This document shows, piece after piece, positions 14,417 to 29,300 of a stretch of 64,000 nucleotides of DNA (positions within the stretch are counted from its first letter, which is position 1; each line of letters begins with the position of its first letter). The translations under genes and the position numbers were made by a program. The notes beneath the pieces are model-generated. The model made no database searches. It worked only from the letters and a program-made list of their open reading frames with translations, and was not told the DNA's origin. Source of the stretch: Lagopus muta (Eukaryota; Chordata; Aves; Galliformes; Phasianidae); the NCBI RefSeq assembly GCF_023343835.1, contig NC_064440.1, positions 33,363,537 to 33,427,536 of the forward strand, written 5' to 3'.

Positions 14417-14865
14417 CATAGAATCCTAGAATGGCCTGGGTTGCAAAGGAGCACAATGCCCATCCAGTTCCAACCCCCTGCTGTGTGCAGGGCCGCCAAC
14501 CAGCAGCCCAGGCTGCCCAGAGCCACATCCAGCCTGGCCTTGAATGCCTGCAGGGATGGGACATCCACAGCCTCCTTGGGCAACCTGTGCCAGTGCCTCA
14601 GCATCCTCTGTGTGAAAAACTTCCTCCTGATATCCACCCTAAACCTCCCCTGTCTCAGTTGAAGACTATTTCCCCTTGTCCTATCACTATCCACTCTCAT
14701 AAACAGCCGTTTGCCCCCTGTTTATACGCTTCCTTCAATTTCTGGAAGGCCACAGTGAGGTCTCCCCAGAGCCTTCTCTTTTCCAAGCTAAACAATCCCA
14801 ATTCCCTCCTCCTTTCTTCATAGGAGAGGTGCTCCAGCCCTCTGATCATGATTTGCCCCCTCCTA
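14417..14865 (-). mobile_element. CR1 LINE 3' fragment, about 450 bp (antisense)
   Basis: This is the longest clear CR1 copy in the window. The + strand begins 'catagaatcctagaatggcc' and runs through 'ccaaccagcagcccaggctgcccagagccaca', 'ctccttgggcaacctgtgccagtgcctcag' and 'gagaggtgctccagccctctgatcat'. On the - strand a 94-codon open piece (14,416-14,700) contains a segment typical of CR1 3' sequence translated ('FFTQRMLRHWHRLP'). It is not a host gene. Confidence 0.92.
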
Positions 14866-17800
14866 GTTCTACTGAAGGGCTGCTTGAGGGCTTCCCATTT
14901 TTGATAGTTAGAAGCCTTTTAATTTTTAGGTTACATTTAATTGTAAGGGGTCATTTTGTATGGAATTATCTTCCTGGATGTTTTTCTTTCGCTCCATGCT
15001 TACACTTGTAGTATACATTATCAGATAGGGCTTAGCCTTGCTCACACCTCATTTTTGATCTGCTGCATTGCATCTTTCTTTGCTTCCTTCATCTTCTCCT
15101 TGGACTTCCAGCTGCCCTGCTTCAGACTAAGCTGTCAAACTGCACTGTACACAATATTCCAGATGAAGTAGCCTGAGGAACTTGCAAAATGATGTCAGTG
15201 CTGCTTCAACTGTATTGTGTATCCCTGTTTATCCCATTATCAGAGGCATTTTTATCAGGCCTGGCAAGCTGGAAACAGAAGCTTGCAGTGGGTTGTGTTG
15301 CTGTGAGATCACTGACGAGCCGTAAACCAATCTACAGACCTTCCTTGTTTTTTGCAGACAATTTCCTCCAAGTTCAAGGTTAGTTGTGTCCCCCAAAGAG
15401 AAGAAAGTATCCTTTAGCAAGGAGTTGCAGTGGTTTATTTTGTATGGAGCTCCTGCATCACAGGTCCTGCAGTCAGTTTTGCTGGTGTGAATGTGGCTGG
15501 GTGAGGTACCAAGAGGTGTGCAGTGGCTCCTACACCTTTCTCTTAGAGACTGTTATTCATTTGGAACTTGGTTCTTTTTGCATTGGGAGTTTGTCTTAAA
15601 TATGCAGTAAATCTTTGTTACAAGCCATCGAGGCATCTTAATGTTTAATCCAAGCAAGATAATGTGTTTTTTTAATTATTTTGATTTCTTGAGAAACCTA
15701 ATTCTACTTGGACATGTTGTCCAAATCTGTCATTAACAAGCATCTGTAATCTAACCGATGCTCAATGTGAGGATGACAACTTTTCAATACCAGATAGCTG
15801 CAGGTACCAGGGACTGTCATTACCAGGCGCCTGTGATGTGCTTGTATCAATACATAAGGAGCACTGGATCTGATTGTGCTACTTTCGCTCTGAGAGTAGA
15901 CTCATTGATTGAAGAGGGGCTTTTTGTAAGGGAAAACTCTTAATTCAGTGAGAAAAGTAACTGAAGTCTGGCCCTTTTTATGTGCCTGCTTCGGTACGAG
16001 TTGTTTGGAATCATTAGGATACGTTTTTTCACACCCAGGCTGAATCACAATTTTCACAGCCACTCTGTTTAAGTTTGATTTTGAATCAGAATTTTCTTAT
16101 TCTTTTTTTCTATTGCACGTGCGAATTGGAATGATTAAAAAAAAAAAGCTTTCTGGTGTATGTCCTTGATGAAGTGGCATTCCTGGGTCATTCCAGAAGC
16201 AGGTTAAAATCTGTATAGTTTGCCCACATTGAGAATGTCAATGCAGACTTTTCAGACCCGTCTGATGAAATAATGTTCCTCACTTGTGTTCACCACACTC
16301 TTTTATCAAAGCTCTACTACTTATTTAGTGTTGTTACAACTCTCTGTTATTTTCATGCTGGCTGTGAGTACATTTTCTCAAGTCTTTGCTCTGCCAGGTT
16401 TGGCTGTTACATTGAATGGCATCAGATGGTTTTGTGGCATGCAAAAGATGAGTCATTTAAGACAGAATTGGTTACTGATTGCAAGAGAAGTTTTTCCTTT
16501 ACACCACATGTCTTGTGAGAAAGACTAGTACTGATGATGCATATTTATCTGTGTGACTTCCACTTTTAAACTAAAACAGCTTCTTCAATATTTACCAACT
16601 GAACATCAGTGCTTCAAAATAACAGTGTATTTTTTTTTCCTAATTGCTTTTCAGGTTACACTTTTATTGCCTAGATACTATTGCCTAGATATGTTTAATG
16701 CTTAAACAAAGACAGTAGCTTGGAAATACTGGGCGAGTAGCTGGCTTGGGTTAGGAAGAAGTTAGACTATTTCATTGCCCAGTCCTGATTTGTACAGTTT
16801 GTTCACCTGTCTGTGAAAGGCTCCATCTCAGCTGACTGCAGGCATCTAGAAGCTGTTCTCTTACTGGTCTCTGGAGAGAGAGTTATTTTCAGAATGGTGA
16901 TTCAGCTCATCCAAAAATAGTTTAAATAACTCAGCAGTGTCATCTGAACAGAGAACCTGTAGATGATTAAAGTTGGGCAGGGCGTACCTCGCGTGTGATC
17001 CTGTAGGAGTTTTCTTACGTGCTTGTGAAGATGAAGGAGTTGTTGAAAATGACAAGGATCGAGGCCACAGTCTACTTCTTCCATGTTCTGAAGTGATCAG
17101 TGTGCATCTTAAACAATACTCATGTTACAAAGCTTCATCCTGAGCTTCTCCTTCCACAGCTGATTTGTATGGTGACAGTAGAGCGGAAGAAAAGCCTTGG
17201 GATCTTGCCCCTTCTCAGAGCATCCTTCCACCCTGACCTGGTCCCGCCTGCTGGCCTTGCTGCAGGGCACTGCACTGGGAAATGCACAGCAGCACCAGCT
17301 TCAGCAAAAACCTTGCACTTGGCACACTGCTGATGCTCACCAGGCTCCCACTGCAAGGAGGGCAGGAGCTGCAGGGCAGGCATGAAGATGAGATAACCGG
17401 AGGGAAGGGAAATAACTTCTAATACCTACTAAGGGAAGAAAAAGGAGCTGAAGCAGGTAAACGATGAGCGGGAGGAAAATGAGAGAGCGAGTGCTTAGCA
17501 GAAAGGAGGGATGAGAGCTCTTAGCAGTGCCGAGGTTCTGGGAGAAAGAAAGGCTTGGAGAGTGGGCTTGGGAGAGTGAGTTCTCATCTCATTGTCATCA
17601 CACAAGTGCTCACTGTGCAGCACTTCTCATTACCATGTGTGTCTTCCGTAATCTACTCCAGCGTGTCTAATTTGTATCAGGGGAGCCAGCTGTTTTCATC
17701 CCTTGCAGTGTGAGGCTGGTGCTTTCTGCAGCCCCTACCTTGGATCAGCCAGTCTACCCCTGTTCGTAGAGCTCAGCTTTCCCTCTGATAGCAGCAGTGT

Positions 17801-19844
17801 TCTTCAGCTGATTCAGATCCACATCCAGATAGTTTGTTTTCAGATCCTGGGACTGCTTTAAAACATTATCTTAATGCTACCTTCTATTGGTGGTTGAGTG
17901 AACCTAGTTTTAACTCAATATACTTGTGATCTCGATCCCAGAAGATTTATTCTCCCTTTTTATTTTTTTTTAATAAGTGCACCTTTTGTAATAAATGCAC
18001 AGTCAAAAGAAAGTGTACTAATCCTCTGAACAAAGCAAGCTTTGATTTCATGCTTTAGCAAATCAGTCAGACTTTATCACTGTCACTGGTTGGTGCTTTA
18101 CAAACACAACCTGTAGCAGGCCATTTTTTTTTCCTTTGGAATGCTTAATGCAAAATACCAAGTTTCCATTGATCAAAGCAAGAAAGAGGCAAATCCATTT
18201 GTATCAGTGAGAGGTGGACTATGATGCTATATTTGGGTCCCTTTAAGGTAAATAATCTCTATAGAAGATCGCTCTGATGTCAGTTTTAATTGGATTTCCA
18301 GTATGAATTTTTCGCAGAAGTCTCAGGATGAGAGAAGAGTCCAAGTGCTAAATACAAACATTTATGTATTCCCCCAACTCACAGTGGCTGTGTTGGATAG
18401 TCGTGGCCTTCAGGGATAAAATAATGACACCAGCAGATCTCATCTGACTTGGTGGTGGAAGGCCTGCAATCCTAACCAGCTAGCATTAACACACACATAA
18501 CGTAACTTGGAGTTATTGCTCCCTGGAGGTTATGCACAAGAGTTAGCACTGTGTCTGTCTGGCTGTTTCTATCTGTGCTGGTGTTGCCAGGAGGTACGTA
18601 ACGGGGCAAATGGGCACGGGTGGCACTAAGTGTGTGATTACACTTACTTGGATTACCATGGCATATGGGATCTTAAAAGGTTGACTTTGCTGACTAGTCT
18701 TAACAAAATAGTAGCATGGTAACGGCATACGTAAGGTCTTAATATTCCTTCCCCCCCTTAATAGCTAAAAAATGGTAAGCTTAGCAAATAAGATGTGATC
18801 CAAAACCACTCAGAGCTGCCCGCAAACCAGCTGTGAACAGCGGTGGAATTTGCACCTGGGAGGATCTGAGAAATGGTGAACGGACAAAATGAGAACTTCA
18901 AATAGCTCATCTTTTCTCCGAGAATCTGCTTCCATCCCCTTTCAAGTGCTGGCTTTTTCCCAAAAGTGCATTTAAAGAGTGTGGAGGGCCAGGCAGGGAA
19001 GAGAGCGAGCTCACAACAGAAAGCTTTCTCGTAAATGCAGAACGTACCCAGAGGATATTAGAAGACTTTTGAGTAAACTGCATGATTGTACCCTGGCTGA
19101 AAAACACAAGAGCCCGTAATTATGCTGTGTTGTATTTATTCACTGGTGAATTCTTTTAGCTCTTTTTCTCCCTATAGGATATTCGTTATTTACAGGTCGT
19201 GTGTTTTGGGTGTAGTTCATTTTTAATACCATACATAATTTTGTTTTGGAGCCAGGATATTTATTAGAACACTATAGCATATAAAAGCCACCTTTTTGCC
19301 TTTGTGCAGCTAAAATAAATAACGTATATAATACATATCCATCTCACTGCTGAATATATTAAGACACGTTCGCAGTACTGTACTTTTCAACATCCAGCTC
19401 TGTGATTTAACTCTGCTCTGTACCATTTTTTTATTAAATCAGACAAGTCGGTGATCTATTTTGCAGAGGGTAGGGATGTAAGCAGTCCCCTGTACTCTTC
19501 ATTCTCTGCACACCCTTCGTTCCTTAAGATATTTATTGAAATGGTTGGTGAGGTGCAACAAGCCAGACATAATATTCCCCTTGCCTTTGTGTGACTACAC
19601 TGTAATGAAGAATTAATAACAGATTCCTAAAGAATATTAATCATGCTTTCACAAGCCAGTAGGGAACAATTTAAGTGCAAGAAAATTAATGTAACAGTCC
19701 GACTCATAGGCTCATGCAGAAAGTCAGAAAGAATGGGCGTTGCCTAAGGAGCTTTCCTTCAGCTGTGATGCGGTGAGGCATTAGCACAGCATGGTATTCA
19801 GCCAGAGGAGCCTCTGCCATTCAAGCAGATCATGGCCTTGGGTA
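14866..19844. other. Intronic stretch without recognisable genes
   Basis: I see no gene or transposon. There is a local 14-base duplication around 'attgcctagatact' at about 16,668-16,695. The rest is ordinary intronic sequence. Confidence 0.55.
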
Positions 19845-20341
19845 GGGTCTGGCCATCTCTTCTGCCTTCATATGGTCTGGCCATCTCTTCTGCCTTCTGC
19901 CTTCATAGGGTCTGGCCATCTCTTCCGCCTTCTGCCTTCATAGGGTCTGGCCATCTCTTCTGCCTTCATAGGGTCTGGCCATCTCTTCCACCTTCTGCCT
20001 TAATAGGGTCTGGCCATCTCTTCCACCTTCTACCTTCATAGGGTCTGGCCATCTCTTCCACCTTCTGCCTTAATAGGGTCTGGCCATCTCTTCTGCCTTC
20101 ATAGGGTCTGGCCATCTCTTCCGCCTTCTGCCTTCATAGGGTCTGGCCATCTCTTCTGCCTTCATAGGGTCTGGCCATCTCTTCTGCCTTCTACCTTCAT
20201 AGGGTCTGGCCATCTCTTCCGCCTTCTGCCTTCATAGGGTCTGGCCATCTCTTCTGCCTCCTACCTTCATAGGGTCTGGCCATCTCTTCCGCCTTCTGCC
20301 TTCATAGGGTCTGGCCATCTCTCCCACCTGCTGCCTTTTCT
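19845..20341. repeat. Minisatellite, 15 units of 28 or 35 bp
   Basis: The array begins at 'gggtctggccatctcttctg'. I count 14 full units and a degenerate fifteenth starting at 20,307. The unit lengths in order are 28, 35, 35, 28, 35, 35, 35, 28, 35, 28, 35, 35, 35 and 35. The 35-bp form differs from the 28-bp form by one extra heptamer (ccttctg or similar), so both lengths are multiples of 7. Variants such as ccgcc, ccacc and ctgcc, and ttcata versus ttaata, alternate between units, giving a higher-order mosaic. The open frames across it are by-products of the repeat. Confidence 0.97.
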
Positions 20342-23300
20342 ACCTGGATACTCATCAGAAGGCCTTCTCTTAGGATAGAGGAGAAACCTACATGGAAAAC
20401 ATTTTTTCCTTCCTGTGAGGATATTCCCAGCTGAGACGAAAGGTGATTTGGCAATCTTCATTAATTAATATGCAGGCAGGAAATTTTGTGATCAATGCAA
20501 ATTTGTGTCTCTGACGTTTTCAAAATACTTAATTGCATACTCCATTCTTTTTTATTTTATAATTTAACCTTTTTGGAACCAAATGTTCAATTGAATTCCA
20601 AAATGAAAGGTTGTTTTAAAGAAGCCACCCCTCGAGATAACCATCCCTTGAGATGTTTCATCCCAGGAAAGTCAAAATGAGACATTCTAAATCTTCCCCA
20701 GCTTTTTCCCAAGGTCTGGAGTTTCTCTGTTCATGGGAGCAGTTTCAGTTTTGACAAATCAGTGTTTTCCATGGGAAGAAAAATAACTCTGTCAGAGACA
20801 GCCTGACTAACCAGAGGGCAGAGTTCCCACAGAGGCTTTTTCTGTACCATGTTTTCTTGACATGATACATCTGTGATAACCCTGAGGTGGTTCTGCCTTC
20901 CATTTTTGCAAAATGCAGGGTCAGAAGCTGACCTCACCACACATCTTTAATGAAAAATGATAGCACTCCGAGTGTAACCTGTAAAAGAATTAATTTTTCA
21001 GAGTCTCATAAAATATTAGGCAAAGGGGAATCGTGTGAGAAGAATCCTATTAATTAGATACAGTGTTAAAACGAAAATGGCTTTATGAAGGAGAGCACGG
21101 TGTTTCTTTTCACTTGCAGGCTTGTTTCTTGTAGTCAGGATAAACATACTATATAGCTGTACATTTTTTCTATGCTTACTGTTAAGGAACTTTAGTAAAT
21201 TAAAGCTTTAGTAAATCTTAAGCACAGAAATGACTGACTCATGGGAAGGAAGAGTAGGGGGAGCTTCTTGTGAGTGGGATAATGATCTGGGGGGAAAATC
21301 TCCCCGTGCTAGCACAGTTTGTTGCTGTTTTTGCTGGTATGTTGAATAGCAAAGACTCCAGTGAAGCAGTCGTGAAAAATTATCAGAGGTCTCCAAGTCA
21401 ATCTCTTGTTATTCCCTATTAATTTTTCATTCATCTCCAACTCAGAATATGTTCAGTAGCTGGGCACTGCTTTTGCACGATAGGATTGCATTGGCAAGCT
21501 GTGGTTCTGGCACCACTGATGCTTCGGACAGGAGGAATGCTGGCTGCAGCAGATCAGAGTGGGAGCTGCTGCAGTCACTGAGGGCCAGCCTTTCTCCTCC
21601 TCCAGCACACCCTGCTTTACCATCCTGCTGTTGTTTTGGCTGTGGTAGCCAGCAGCCCTGTCTTTGCACTTAGTCATGGGCCACCACGCAATGACAGGAG
21701 GTATTCAGCCTCTCTGATAAACTGTAAGTGCTCGTAACTCTGAATGGAGCCCTGAGGGTGTACTGTGTGACTCAGAGGAGTGGTGTGGGAAGGCCTGCAT
21801 CAAGCCAGCTGAACCTGCTAGTGAGTGTGCTTGGTTATTTTATTCCTGTCTTTTAGCAGGGGGTGAGAAAGAACTCTTATCCTAGGGCATTGTTACCACA
21901 GAATGTGGACCCAGGTGATTCAGCATCCCCAGTCAGAGGTGGGAAAAGTGGCCCCTGCACACTTAGAGGCAAAATGCTTTTTCCCCAAAGAGCTGAGGAA
22001 GTCTACGTTGCATACCCCTATCAAAGCATTCACTACACATGTAATTTAGGTACTGTGTGTATGCTCATCTTGTCCATCTGCGATGGTGGAAACACACAAA
22101 TAATACAGCTTGCAGACTCCAAAATCTTTAGGATAGCTCTGGCCCTTGGTTGCATGTAGAGACGAAGACATGAGGCTGTTACAACCCTGTAGTCTTCCTT
22201 GATTTGCCTATCTGGACAGATGTGATTTGAGTCTCCAGAGATTGCATGGTAGATGGAGTAGGCTTTCTTGGACCTTTTTGCCCTTGCTTTAGGGCATGAA
22301 CATCGGTGATGGGAAGAGTTCAAATCTCTCTTCTGAATCTGCATGCTGGATATGGATTTTAGATCTTTCAGGCAAAGGAGGAATGACTTTGCATCTTGCA
22401 AGTAACAATCAACATGCACAGTGACTAAATTCAAGCTCTGATGCAAATGCTACGCAAAGTCCCAATCAGCTGCTAGCAGAATTTCATAAGGACACGCAAG
22501 GAACACTGTGATTAAAACAGTGGTCTACTGAGCCTACTTTCTAACTGCTTCTTATTGTATTAATTCAAAGTTTTTTCTTATTGGAAAATTAAGTAGCAGG
22601 TGTAGTTTTAATGAGCTGTAGCAGACTGGGTTTAGTGGTGTGGTAAATAGATTGTGATATTCATTTCCAATTAAAGTTCTTTTGCAAAGATCAATGAAGC
22701 ACATTCTCATAAATTGAATCACAGTAAACTAATAAACAAATTTCTTTTAGTCTGCGGATGGCAAATTCTTATTTCCTTAACATGCTGTATCGCATCATGG
22801 TATTAATTATATGATGCACGAGCAACAAAGAAGCAATCATTTCTTCAGCAATTTCATATTTATTTTTACCTCGGAATTAGCTTTACGCATCATTACTTAC
22901 CTATAGGGAAGGAACATTAAGCATTAAAAAAAAAAGAGAGATTTCAATTGAATATTTCTAATGCTTGACTTCTGTCTGTCATCCATAAAGACTAAAGAAA
23001 TCTTGTTTAAAACTGTGCTGCGTTATTTGTTCTGCTGATTACAAGACCCACTGTGTCCTGAATGCAAAGCATGTCTACAGAAAGTTTGCAGTCAGCCAAA
23101 TATAATCTTCAGGCTTAAATGTGGTCATTGCAAAAGTACAGGCTATCCGAAAATCCAGCATTTATTTTCCTTATGAGACCAGAGCAGGAGATACGAAGGA
23201 AAGATTTAGGTCACGTAAAAGGGACAATAAAGTTGCCAGTGACCTTGTGTAGCTCACTCACGCATCACCTTCTCTGTGCTGCCCTTGTCCTAGGGCTCCA

Positions 23301-26300
23301 GCATTCCTTGTGTCTAAGGGGTGAACTGTAAAGCACAATCACAGTCATTTTCTTGCTCTTCACTCCTCTGGCAGATAGCTGCTATTCTCTGGTGATAACA
23401 TATTTTCAGTTCTTCTCAGTGATCTTTTTACAAAAGCCTCCATGAAAGTGATTATTCTGTTTCAGTCGTAGCGTTGGGTTTACAGGGGGTGGGGAAAGAA
23501 AGAGCGGAAATGCGACTGTAGCTGCAAATCCCTGGTGTGGAGCCAAGGAGAGAGCTGCAAGTGCCCCAAACTCTGTTCTGTCTTAAAGCTGTGGACATCT
23601 CTACTTAGCGTGGAAATAGCTGGGTCATTGCGGGGCGTCAGGGGTTGCTCGAGGTGGTGGATTCACAAACATTGCCAGTAGAAGCGTGCTTCTGTTGCAG
23701 CTGTGCATCTTAATGTGTTTGTACGTTTTAAGAGAGAATACGAATCAGTTGTGGTCCTTCAAGACATGGAGTGGTCAAGAAAAGTGCTGGTGTTTTCAGA
23801 TATTAGCTGAAGATATTTTAGCTGCTGAGAAGCGTGTTTTCTCCGCGTGCATTCAATCTGAGCAATTCTATTAAGCTAATAAGTTTGAGAGCAGAAGGAA
23901 ACAAGAACATCCCAGTCTTGAGATGGGAGGAAAATTAATCTGCAGCTTAGCAGACTGAGAAATACTTATTGTAGTGCAAAATAAGGTCTGCAGTGTGATG
24001 AATTGCTTGTGTTGTCTGGAACAGGCTGCAAGACCAGAGAAAGTTTAAAGTTTTCCTGAGAGAGCTGAGTTGGATTGGTTTCATCAGCCAGGGCCCCTCC
24101 TTTGCAGAGAGCACTGGTGTTTGTGTGCTGTTAACTGCAGCAGATTTGAAGGCATAAGGCTCTTTGGTTTGCTGGATTGTGTGTTTTCTTACATTAAATC
24201 TTGTATGTACCTAAAGCCAAACAGATGAGGGATTTGTGTAACATACACGCTTACGTGCATAATCAGCTCTGATGTACATGGGAGTGCAAATCTGCTTGCT
24301 TTGTTCTGGGACCTGAACAGATCTCCTAGCGGCTTCTCTATAGCAGACCAACAGGAAGAATCTTGCCTGCTCTGAAGTCGATGATGATTTTCCTTCCCAC
24401 TGAGTGGGAGATGGTTTACTACCTAGGTATCAGGGGAGAGTGTGAGACGGATTTCTACATCAGCATGCTTTTTCCTCTCTGATGTTGCAAATACATGGAG
24501 ATACGTGGTGCTAAAAGTATTGTTTATTAGCAGGTGCTGGAAATACTAATCTATCTTTGTGCATGAGATTAGTATTTTGGATTCATAAAACATTAGCACA
24601 GGACACCAATCTCTACGGCATGAGAGCACTTGTGCTGGTAGAGCACCGCATGTCTGAAAGTAGGGCACCTCTTGGTAAATCTTTCTTACTATGATCTGTA
24701 TCACCAGGACAACAAGTTTCCTTACTTGCTCCCAGCCCTCCTCAAACCATTCTTCACAGTCTTCTTCATTATATTCACATATTTCAGTGTTTGAAAGTTC
24801 AGTATTTTGTCTCTGGTCTGAATTAGTGTGGCCAGCAAGCCACAAATGAGTAAAGTGGAGATGGAGATGTTGCATGTGCAATTACTATACTATACTTCAC
24901 CATGCTACATTATACTATTTGGTTCCCTGCTTAAAATCCACTTCTTCAGAGTTTTTTCTTTTCGCATTTTGCTCATCTAACATGGCCTCTGCAAGTATAG
25001 TCATCTTTTATTGCTCTAGAAAGCTTGATTCATAGTATTTTTAATTATTAAACGTAGTTCAAAGTACCTGATAAACTGGGGAATAGCTGCTGCTGAAATG
25101 GAAGTGACGTCTGGAGATTTGTTTGTGGGTTTAAGCTTATCTATTCAGGTGGGTGGTTTGAGTGATTCCACCTTACAAAGAGCACGAGGACTTCGATCAC
25201 CAGGTAATGATGTGGTTAACAGAAGATTGGATTTCCTGCAAGAAGCAATTACCTTGATTGATAAGAAAATTTGAGAAAATTCGTTCAAGACTTAATGAGA
25301 TTGACAAGGTCACGGTTGAGCCAGGCATCCACCTTGAATAGATAAGGTTATATGTTTAGAAGAAGTAATCCAAAGACAATAAGCTCCTCAAAGAATGGAT
25401 CATTTTTATCTGCACTGAGATGATGAATGAAAACATTAGACTTGTACCTGTGACAGAAAGTCTGGGGTGTGAAGATCAGAAGAGATTCTTCACAAAGTCA
25501 TTTATAGCAGTAGTACCGTTGCTGTCCCATTTTTTTCATGCCATTAGAAGGAATATAAAAATGACTTTTAGAATCTTTGTGGCCTCAAAAATCATCCCAG
25601 GGCTTTATTTTACAACTGTGGTCTGTCAAGTAGACTGGAGCTTGCAAGGGAACAGGTATTGCTCCTGATTACATGCACACCTCCTGCTATCCCAAGTGCA
25701 AATCCATACAGCTGTTGCTGAAGCCAAAAATGCTTTTTAGATTCATGAATCTTGCACTGTTTCTTAGCTTATGCTCGAAAAAAAAGCCATATTGCTGAGA
25801 TAATTAAATAAGACATTAAAAGGGGATAGAGATAGATGAACAAAGGATTTGATGTATAGTTTCAAACATGCTAGGAGTCATTATGGAAAATACATTTAGA
25901 CGTGTAATTTCTTTCTTGAAGCGATGCAGTGGATTTTGTTGCTTTGCTTTCCGTTGCAAGGGGGAGGAAACGTATCTGGCCAGTAGAAATGGTAATTGAT
26001 GCTTTTCAGTGTGCTTTAAAGCAGGTCCTCAAGAGACACCAGGCAGAAACTAAACCTATGCTTCAGTTCCTATGTCTGTGTACTTTGTACTCTTCTGCCT
26101 ACTTGATGAGCTGTCACTATTGGAACCAGCTAATTCAGGAATTTTTGCCTGTATCTCATCCTAACACCTGGTCATTTTTACTGTTTCTAATGTGACGCGT
26201 AGTGATTCAAACATACCTTGGCCTTCTAAATGCATGTGACTTCCCCCTTGTAAGCTGCCTGGGATAGAAACCTCTGAAAGGGCTGAAAAACTTGTTGTGT

Positions 26301-29300
26301 TTTTATTGCATGTGCAAGGTCCTTGCAGGTAGTGTTCCAAGAGAAGGCCCTTCTCATCTTCTTTTGAAGAGTTGTATCATTCTACGTTGGAAAAGCACAT
26401 TCACAGGAACTTGTGTTTGTTTATATCATATATTTTAAAGAGTTTGCAGGCAGTAGGGATAAGCACACAAAAGGGAAAGTAATTGCAAATAGTGGAGGAA
26501 ACTGTGGATACATTCAGTGTGTAATCTTTTATGGCTGTGGACGCTTTGCTGTATACTGCATTTAGTTTTCCTTTACAGATAACACCAGGATGAATGTAAG
26601 GAAGGTAAATATGTTCATTTTTTCCATCGAGATTGTAAATGCATCCACAGAAACCTGCAGCTCCTGATCCGCAGCAGGAAGGCTCACCCTGCTTTCGCTG
26701 AGCCAATGTCAAGTAACTGCCCCTTAATTCTCCATCCATTTCATTGCTTTTACAATTACGCAGAGTAAAAAGTATTCTCTGCTCACCACAGCATGGTTTC
26801 TGAATCATTGCTACAGAACCCCATTAGGCTTTTACCGAACGTTTTTGATTCCATCTCTAATAAATTACATGGAAGTCCCCTAAGAAGCCCAACCTACATC
26901 TTTGATAAGGCACTGGTTCTATTTTCAGGTTTCACTAAATGTATTTAAACCACTCATGCTTTATAGAATTTGTTTATATTGTTATCCTCACCTCTGCGTG
27001 GAAACGCGCTTGAAATGGTTATAGATCATCCTCTTCTTAGTTCGAAGGGTTCCTGCTTAATATTATTAGGAAGATTAAATTATAAGTAGTTCTGCAGTCA
27101 ACAGACAAGATTCTAACCTAATTTAACAGCTTTAATGCCAGGACAGAAGACATAATGAAGACAGAACATTTAAAATGATGTGAAATTGGTTCTTGTGATG
27201 TAAATAACTCCTAGTTAACATCTGCCTCTTGATTTTATGTTTCTGATGGAGATGTTTTTTTCAAACAGTAAGAATGAAAGGGTGTCCTCGGGGACAGGTA
27301 AGTTACTTTGGCAGAAGGACTTTTTCAAAGGGAAGTTCACTGAGGGCAGTGTGTTGAATCGCAAAGGCGCCGTGCTCGCAAGGCAGCTGGCAAGGCTTCT
27401 TAATGCATGGTGAAACTTCTTCCACGCCTTCGTGGCCCTAGGATTTCTCTTTTTGTTCAGGTTATGACTCTTGCCACCATTTTTCTTCCTTACCTGTTTG
27501 TGGGAATTGTACTCACTTCTCATGCCTACATTCCTGTTCTAGTCAGCGTGGCTGCAAAATCCAGCAATTTTTTTCCTCTTTCCTCTATACAAAATCTCCC
27601 TAATCACAGATTGTTACTGAAACCTTCAGTGCAGTGGCTGTGTTTCCCCAATAATGAGCATGGGGCTTAACTGTGAACAAATTACAAGATCCTGAAGGCT
27701 TAATGTGATGAGATTTCCAACTTATTCTAGCGGAGCTTGAAAAAACTGGGATTCCCTTGGCATGTTTTCCTGCATTGCCAAGATGATGTGGATAATGATG
27801 TGTTCTGTATTTTGCTGGGTGTCTACAGCAGGTGTGAAGGGCTTATCTATCCTATACATGATATTGTTTCTTTTCCTATTCCTATGCATCTATTCAGAAG
27901 TTCCGTTCAAACCTTACTGAGATATCATGTGTCAACAACTTTCATCCCTTAGAATTTGATTTTTCAACCTCAGCCAGCTTGAAATACTTCTCATAGTAGG
28001 AATGGAGGATATTCTAGCCCTCTACGCCCTCTTGGCTCTTCTGTTCTGTCTGTGGCTTCTTGTCATTTTTACTGTTACTAGTCTTTTATGTTGAAGTTGC
28101 CTAGGACTTTAGGAAAGCAGCTCCATCTAACTGGGACTGGTGCATAACCACCCAGCACTTTCCTTCTGATGTTGTTGGGATGTCTGTTACAGAGGTTATA
28201 CATTTTTATGCAGCGAGGTGTTGCAGTTCCTGATGCATTCATTAGAGGAAGCATCTAGATAAAAATTCGGTCAAGAGCAAGTCAAATTGTCTTCCCTTAC
28301 TGATAGGAAAATTGTGAATTTCCCTGAGCCAGTTGCCCAACCCATCCGTCTTGGATAAATGCCACGTTGAACCTACATACTACAAGAAAAGCTTCATTGC
28401 CTTCCTAGGGTTGGAAGACAGTTATTTTGTATTATTGCTCTTCTTATATGGCCTTTCCTCTGCAAAAGAGCAAAATGAGCCAAGTTGGTGATTGATGTGA
28501 AGTCATCACATCTCCAGAACTTTGTCACCCAGTCATTCAGCTCCATGTGATGCTAATTTAGAGAAGGCAAAAATCAAAGAGAGAGGTTGTATGCCAATGA
28601 GTGGATGCATTGATAAGAGAGAAAGAGTGGCAGGCTGTCAGGGAATTAATTATTAAGAGAACCAGAGAAGTAATAAATCATTTGTCATTCTGTTCCAGAT
28701 CTATGTAAGTACTGTAAAACACATGCTTACCTTTGCCCATATGAATAGCTTCTTGGAAGACCTTTCTTCACTGGAAGCTAATGGAAAATATTCATATACT
28801 GAAAATTCACGTACCTTTAATTGAGTTTTAATGAAGTGTCTCCTCTGTCTACACACATCCCATGTATCTTCCTAAACCCTTTTGTCTTTATCCTTTCTGT
28901 CTGAAAATCATATATTGAAAAGGTCGTTTGTGTTTCTTGCTTTGTGAAGAAGAGCAGAGCTTCTATGACTGTAATGAAAACAGTAGTACAGAGTAGTGTT
29001 CCCCTTCCCAGAGAGCAGTGAATTTAATTAGCATGAGTCCTCCCTCTTCTGGAGGGAAGAGAGAAATAGCTCCCGGGCTTTTTCAAGAAAATAAAAAAGC
29101 AATCAGAGATGTGTAAATAACCTTACAGTGTGTTGTAGGACAAAACATTTTAAGAAACCAGAAGGAAACTGCTTTGGGATGGGAGTTGTTCGTTTTGACA
29201 GACTGGACCAGCGGAGAGAAACAAGATGTTTTCCTCACGTGTTCATGTATGTTAAAGAGTTCTCTGACGAAAACTCTCTTTCTCCCTCTTGGCAAAGTGA

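Noticed and set aside
14416..14700. 94-codon open frame (-), apparently protein-like
   Set aside because: It lies entirely within a CR1 3' fragment, and its residues are the usual translation of CR1 3' sequence. It is not a host gene.
19832..20041. 69-codon repetitive open frame over the minisatellite
   Set aside because: Unit lengths of 28 and 35 change frame from unit to unit, so the frame is accidental.
26401..26808. 135-codon open frame (-)
   Set aside because: The translation has no domain-like pattern, and the surrounding sequence looks like plain intron.
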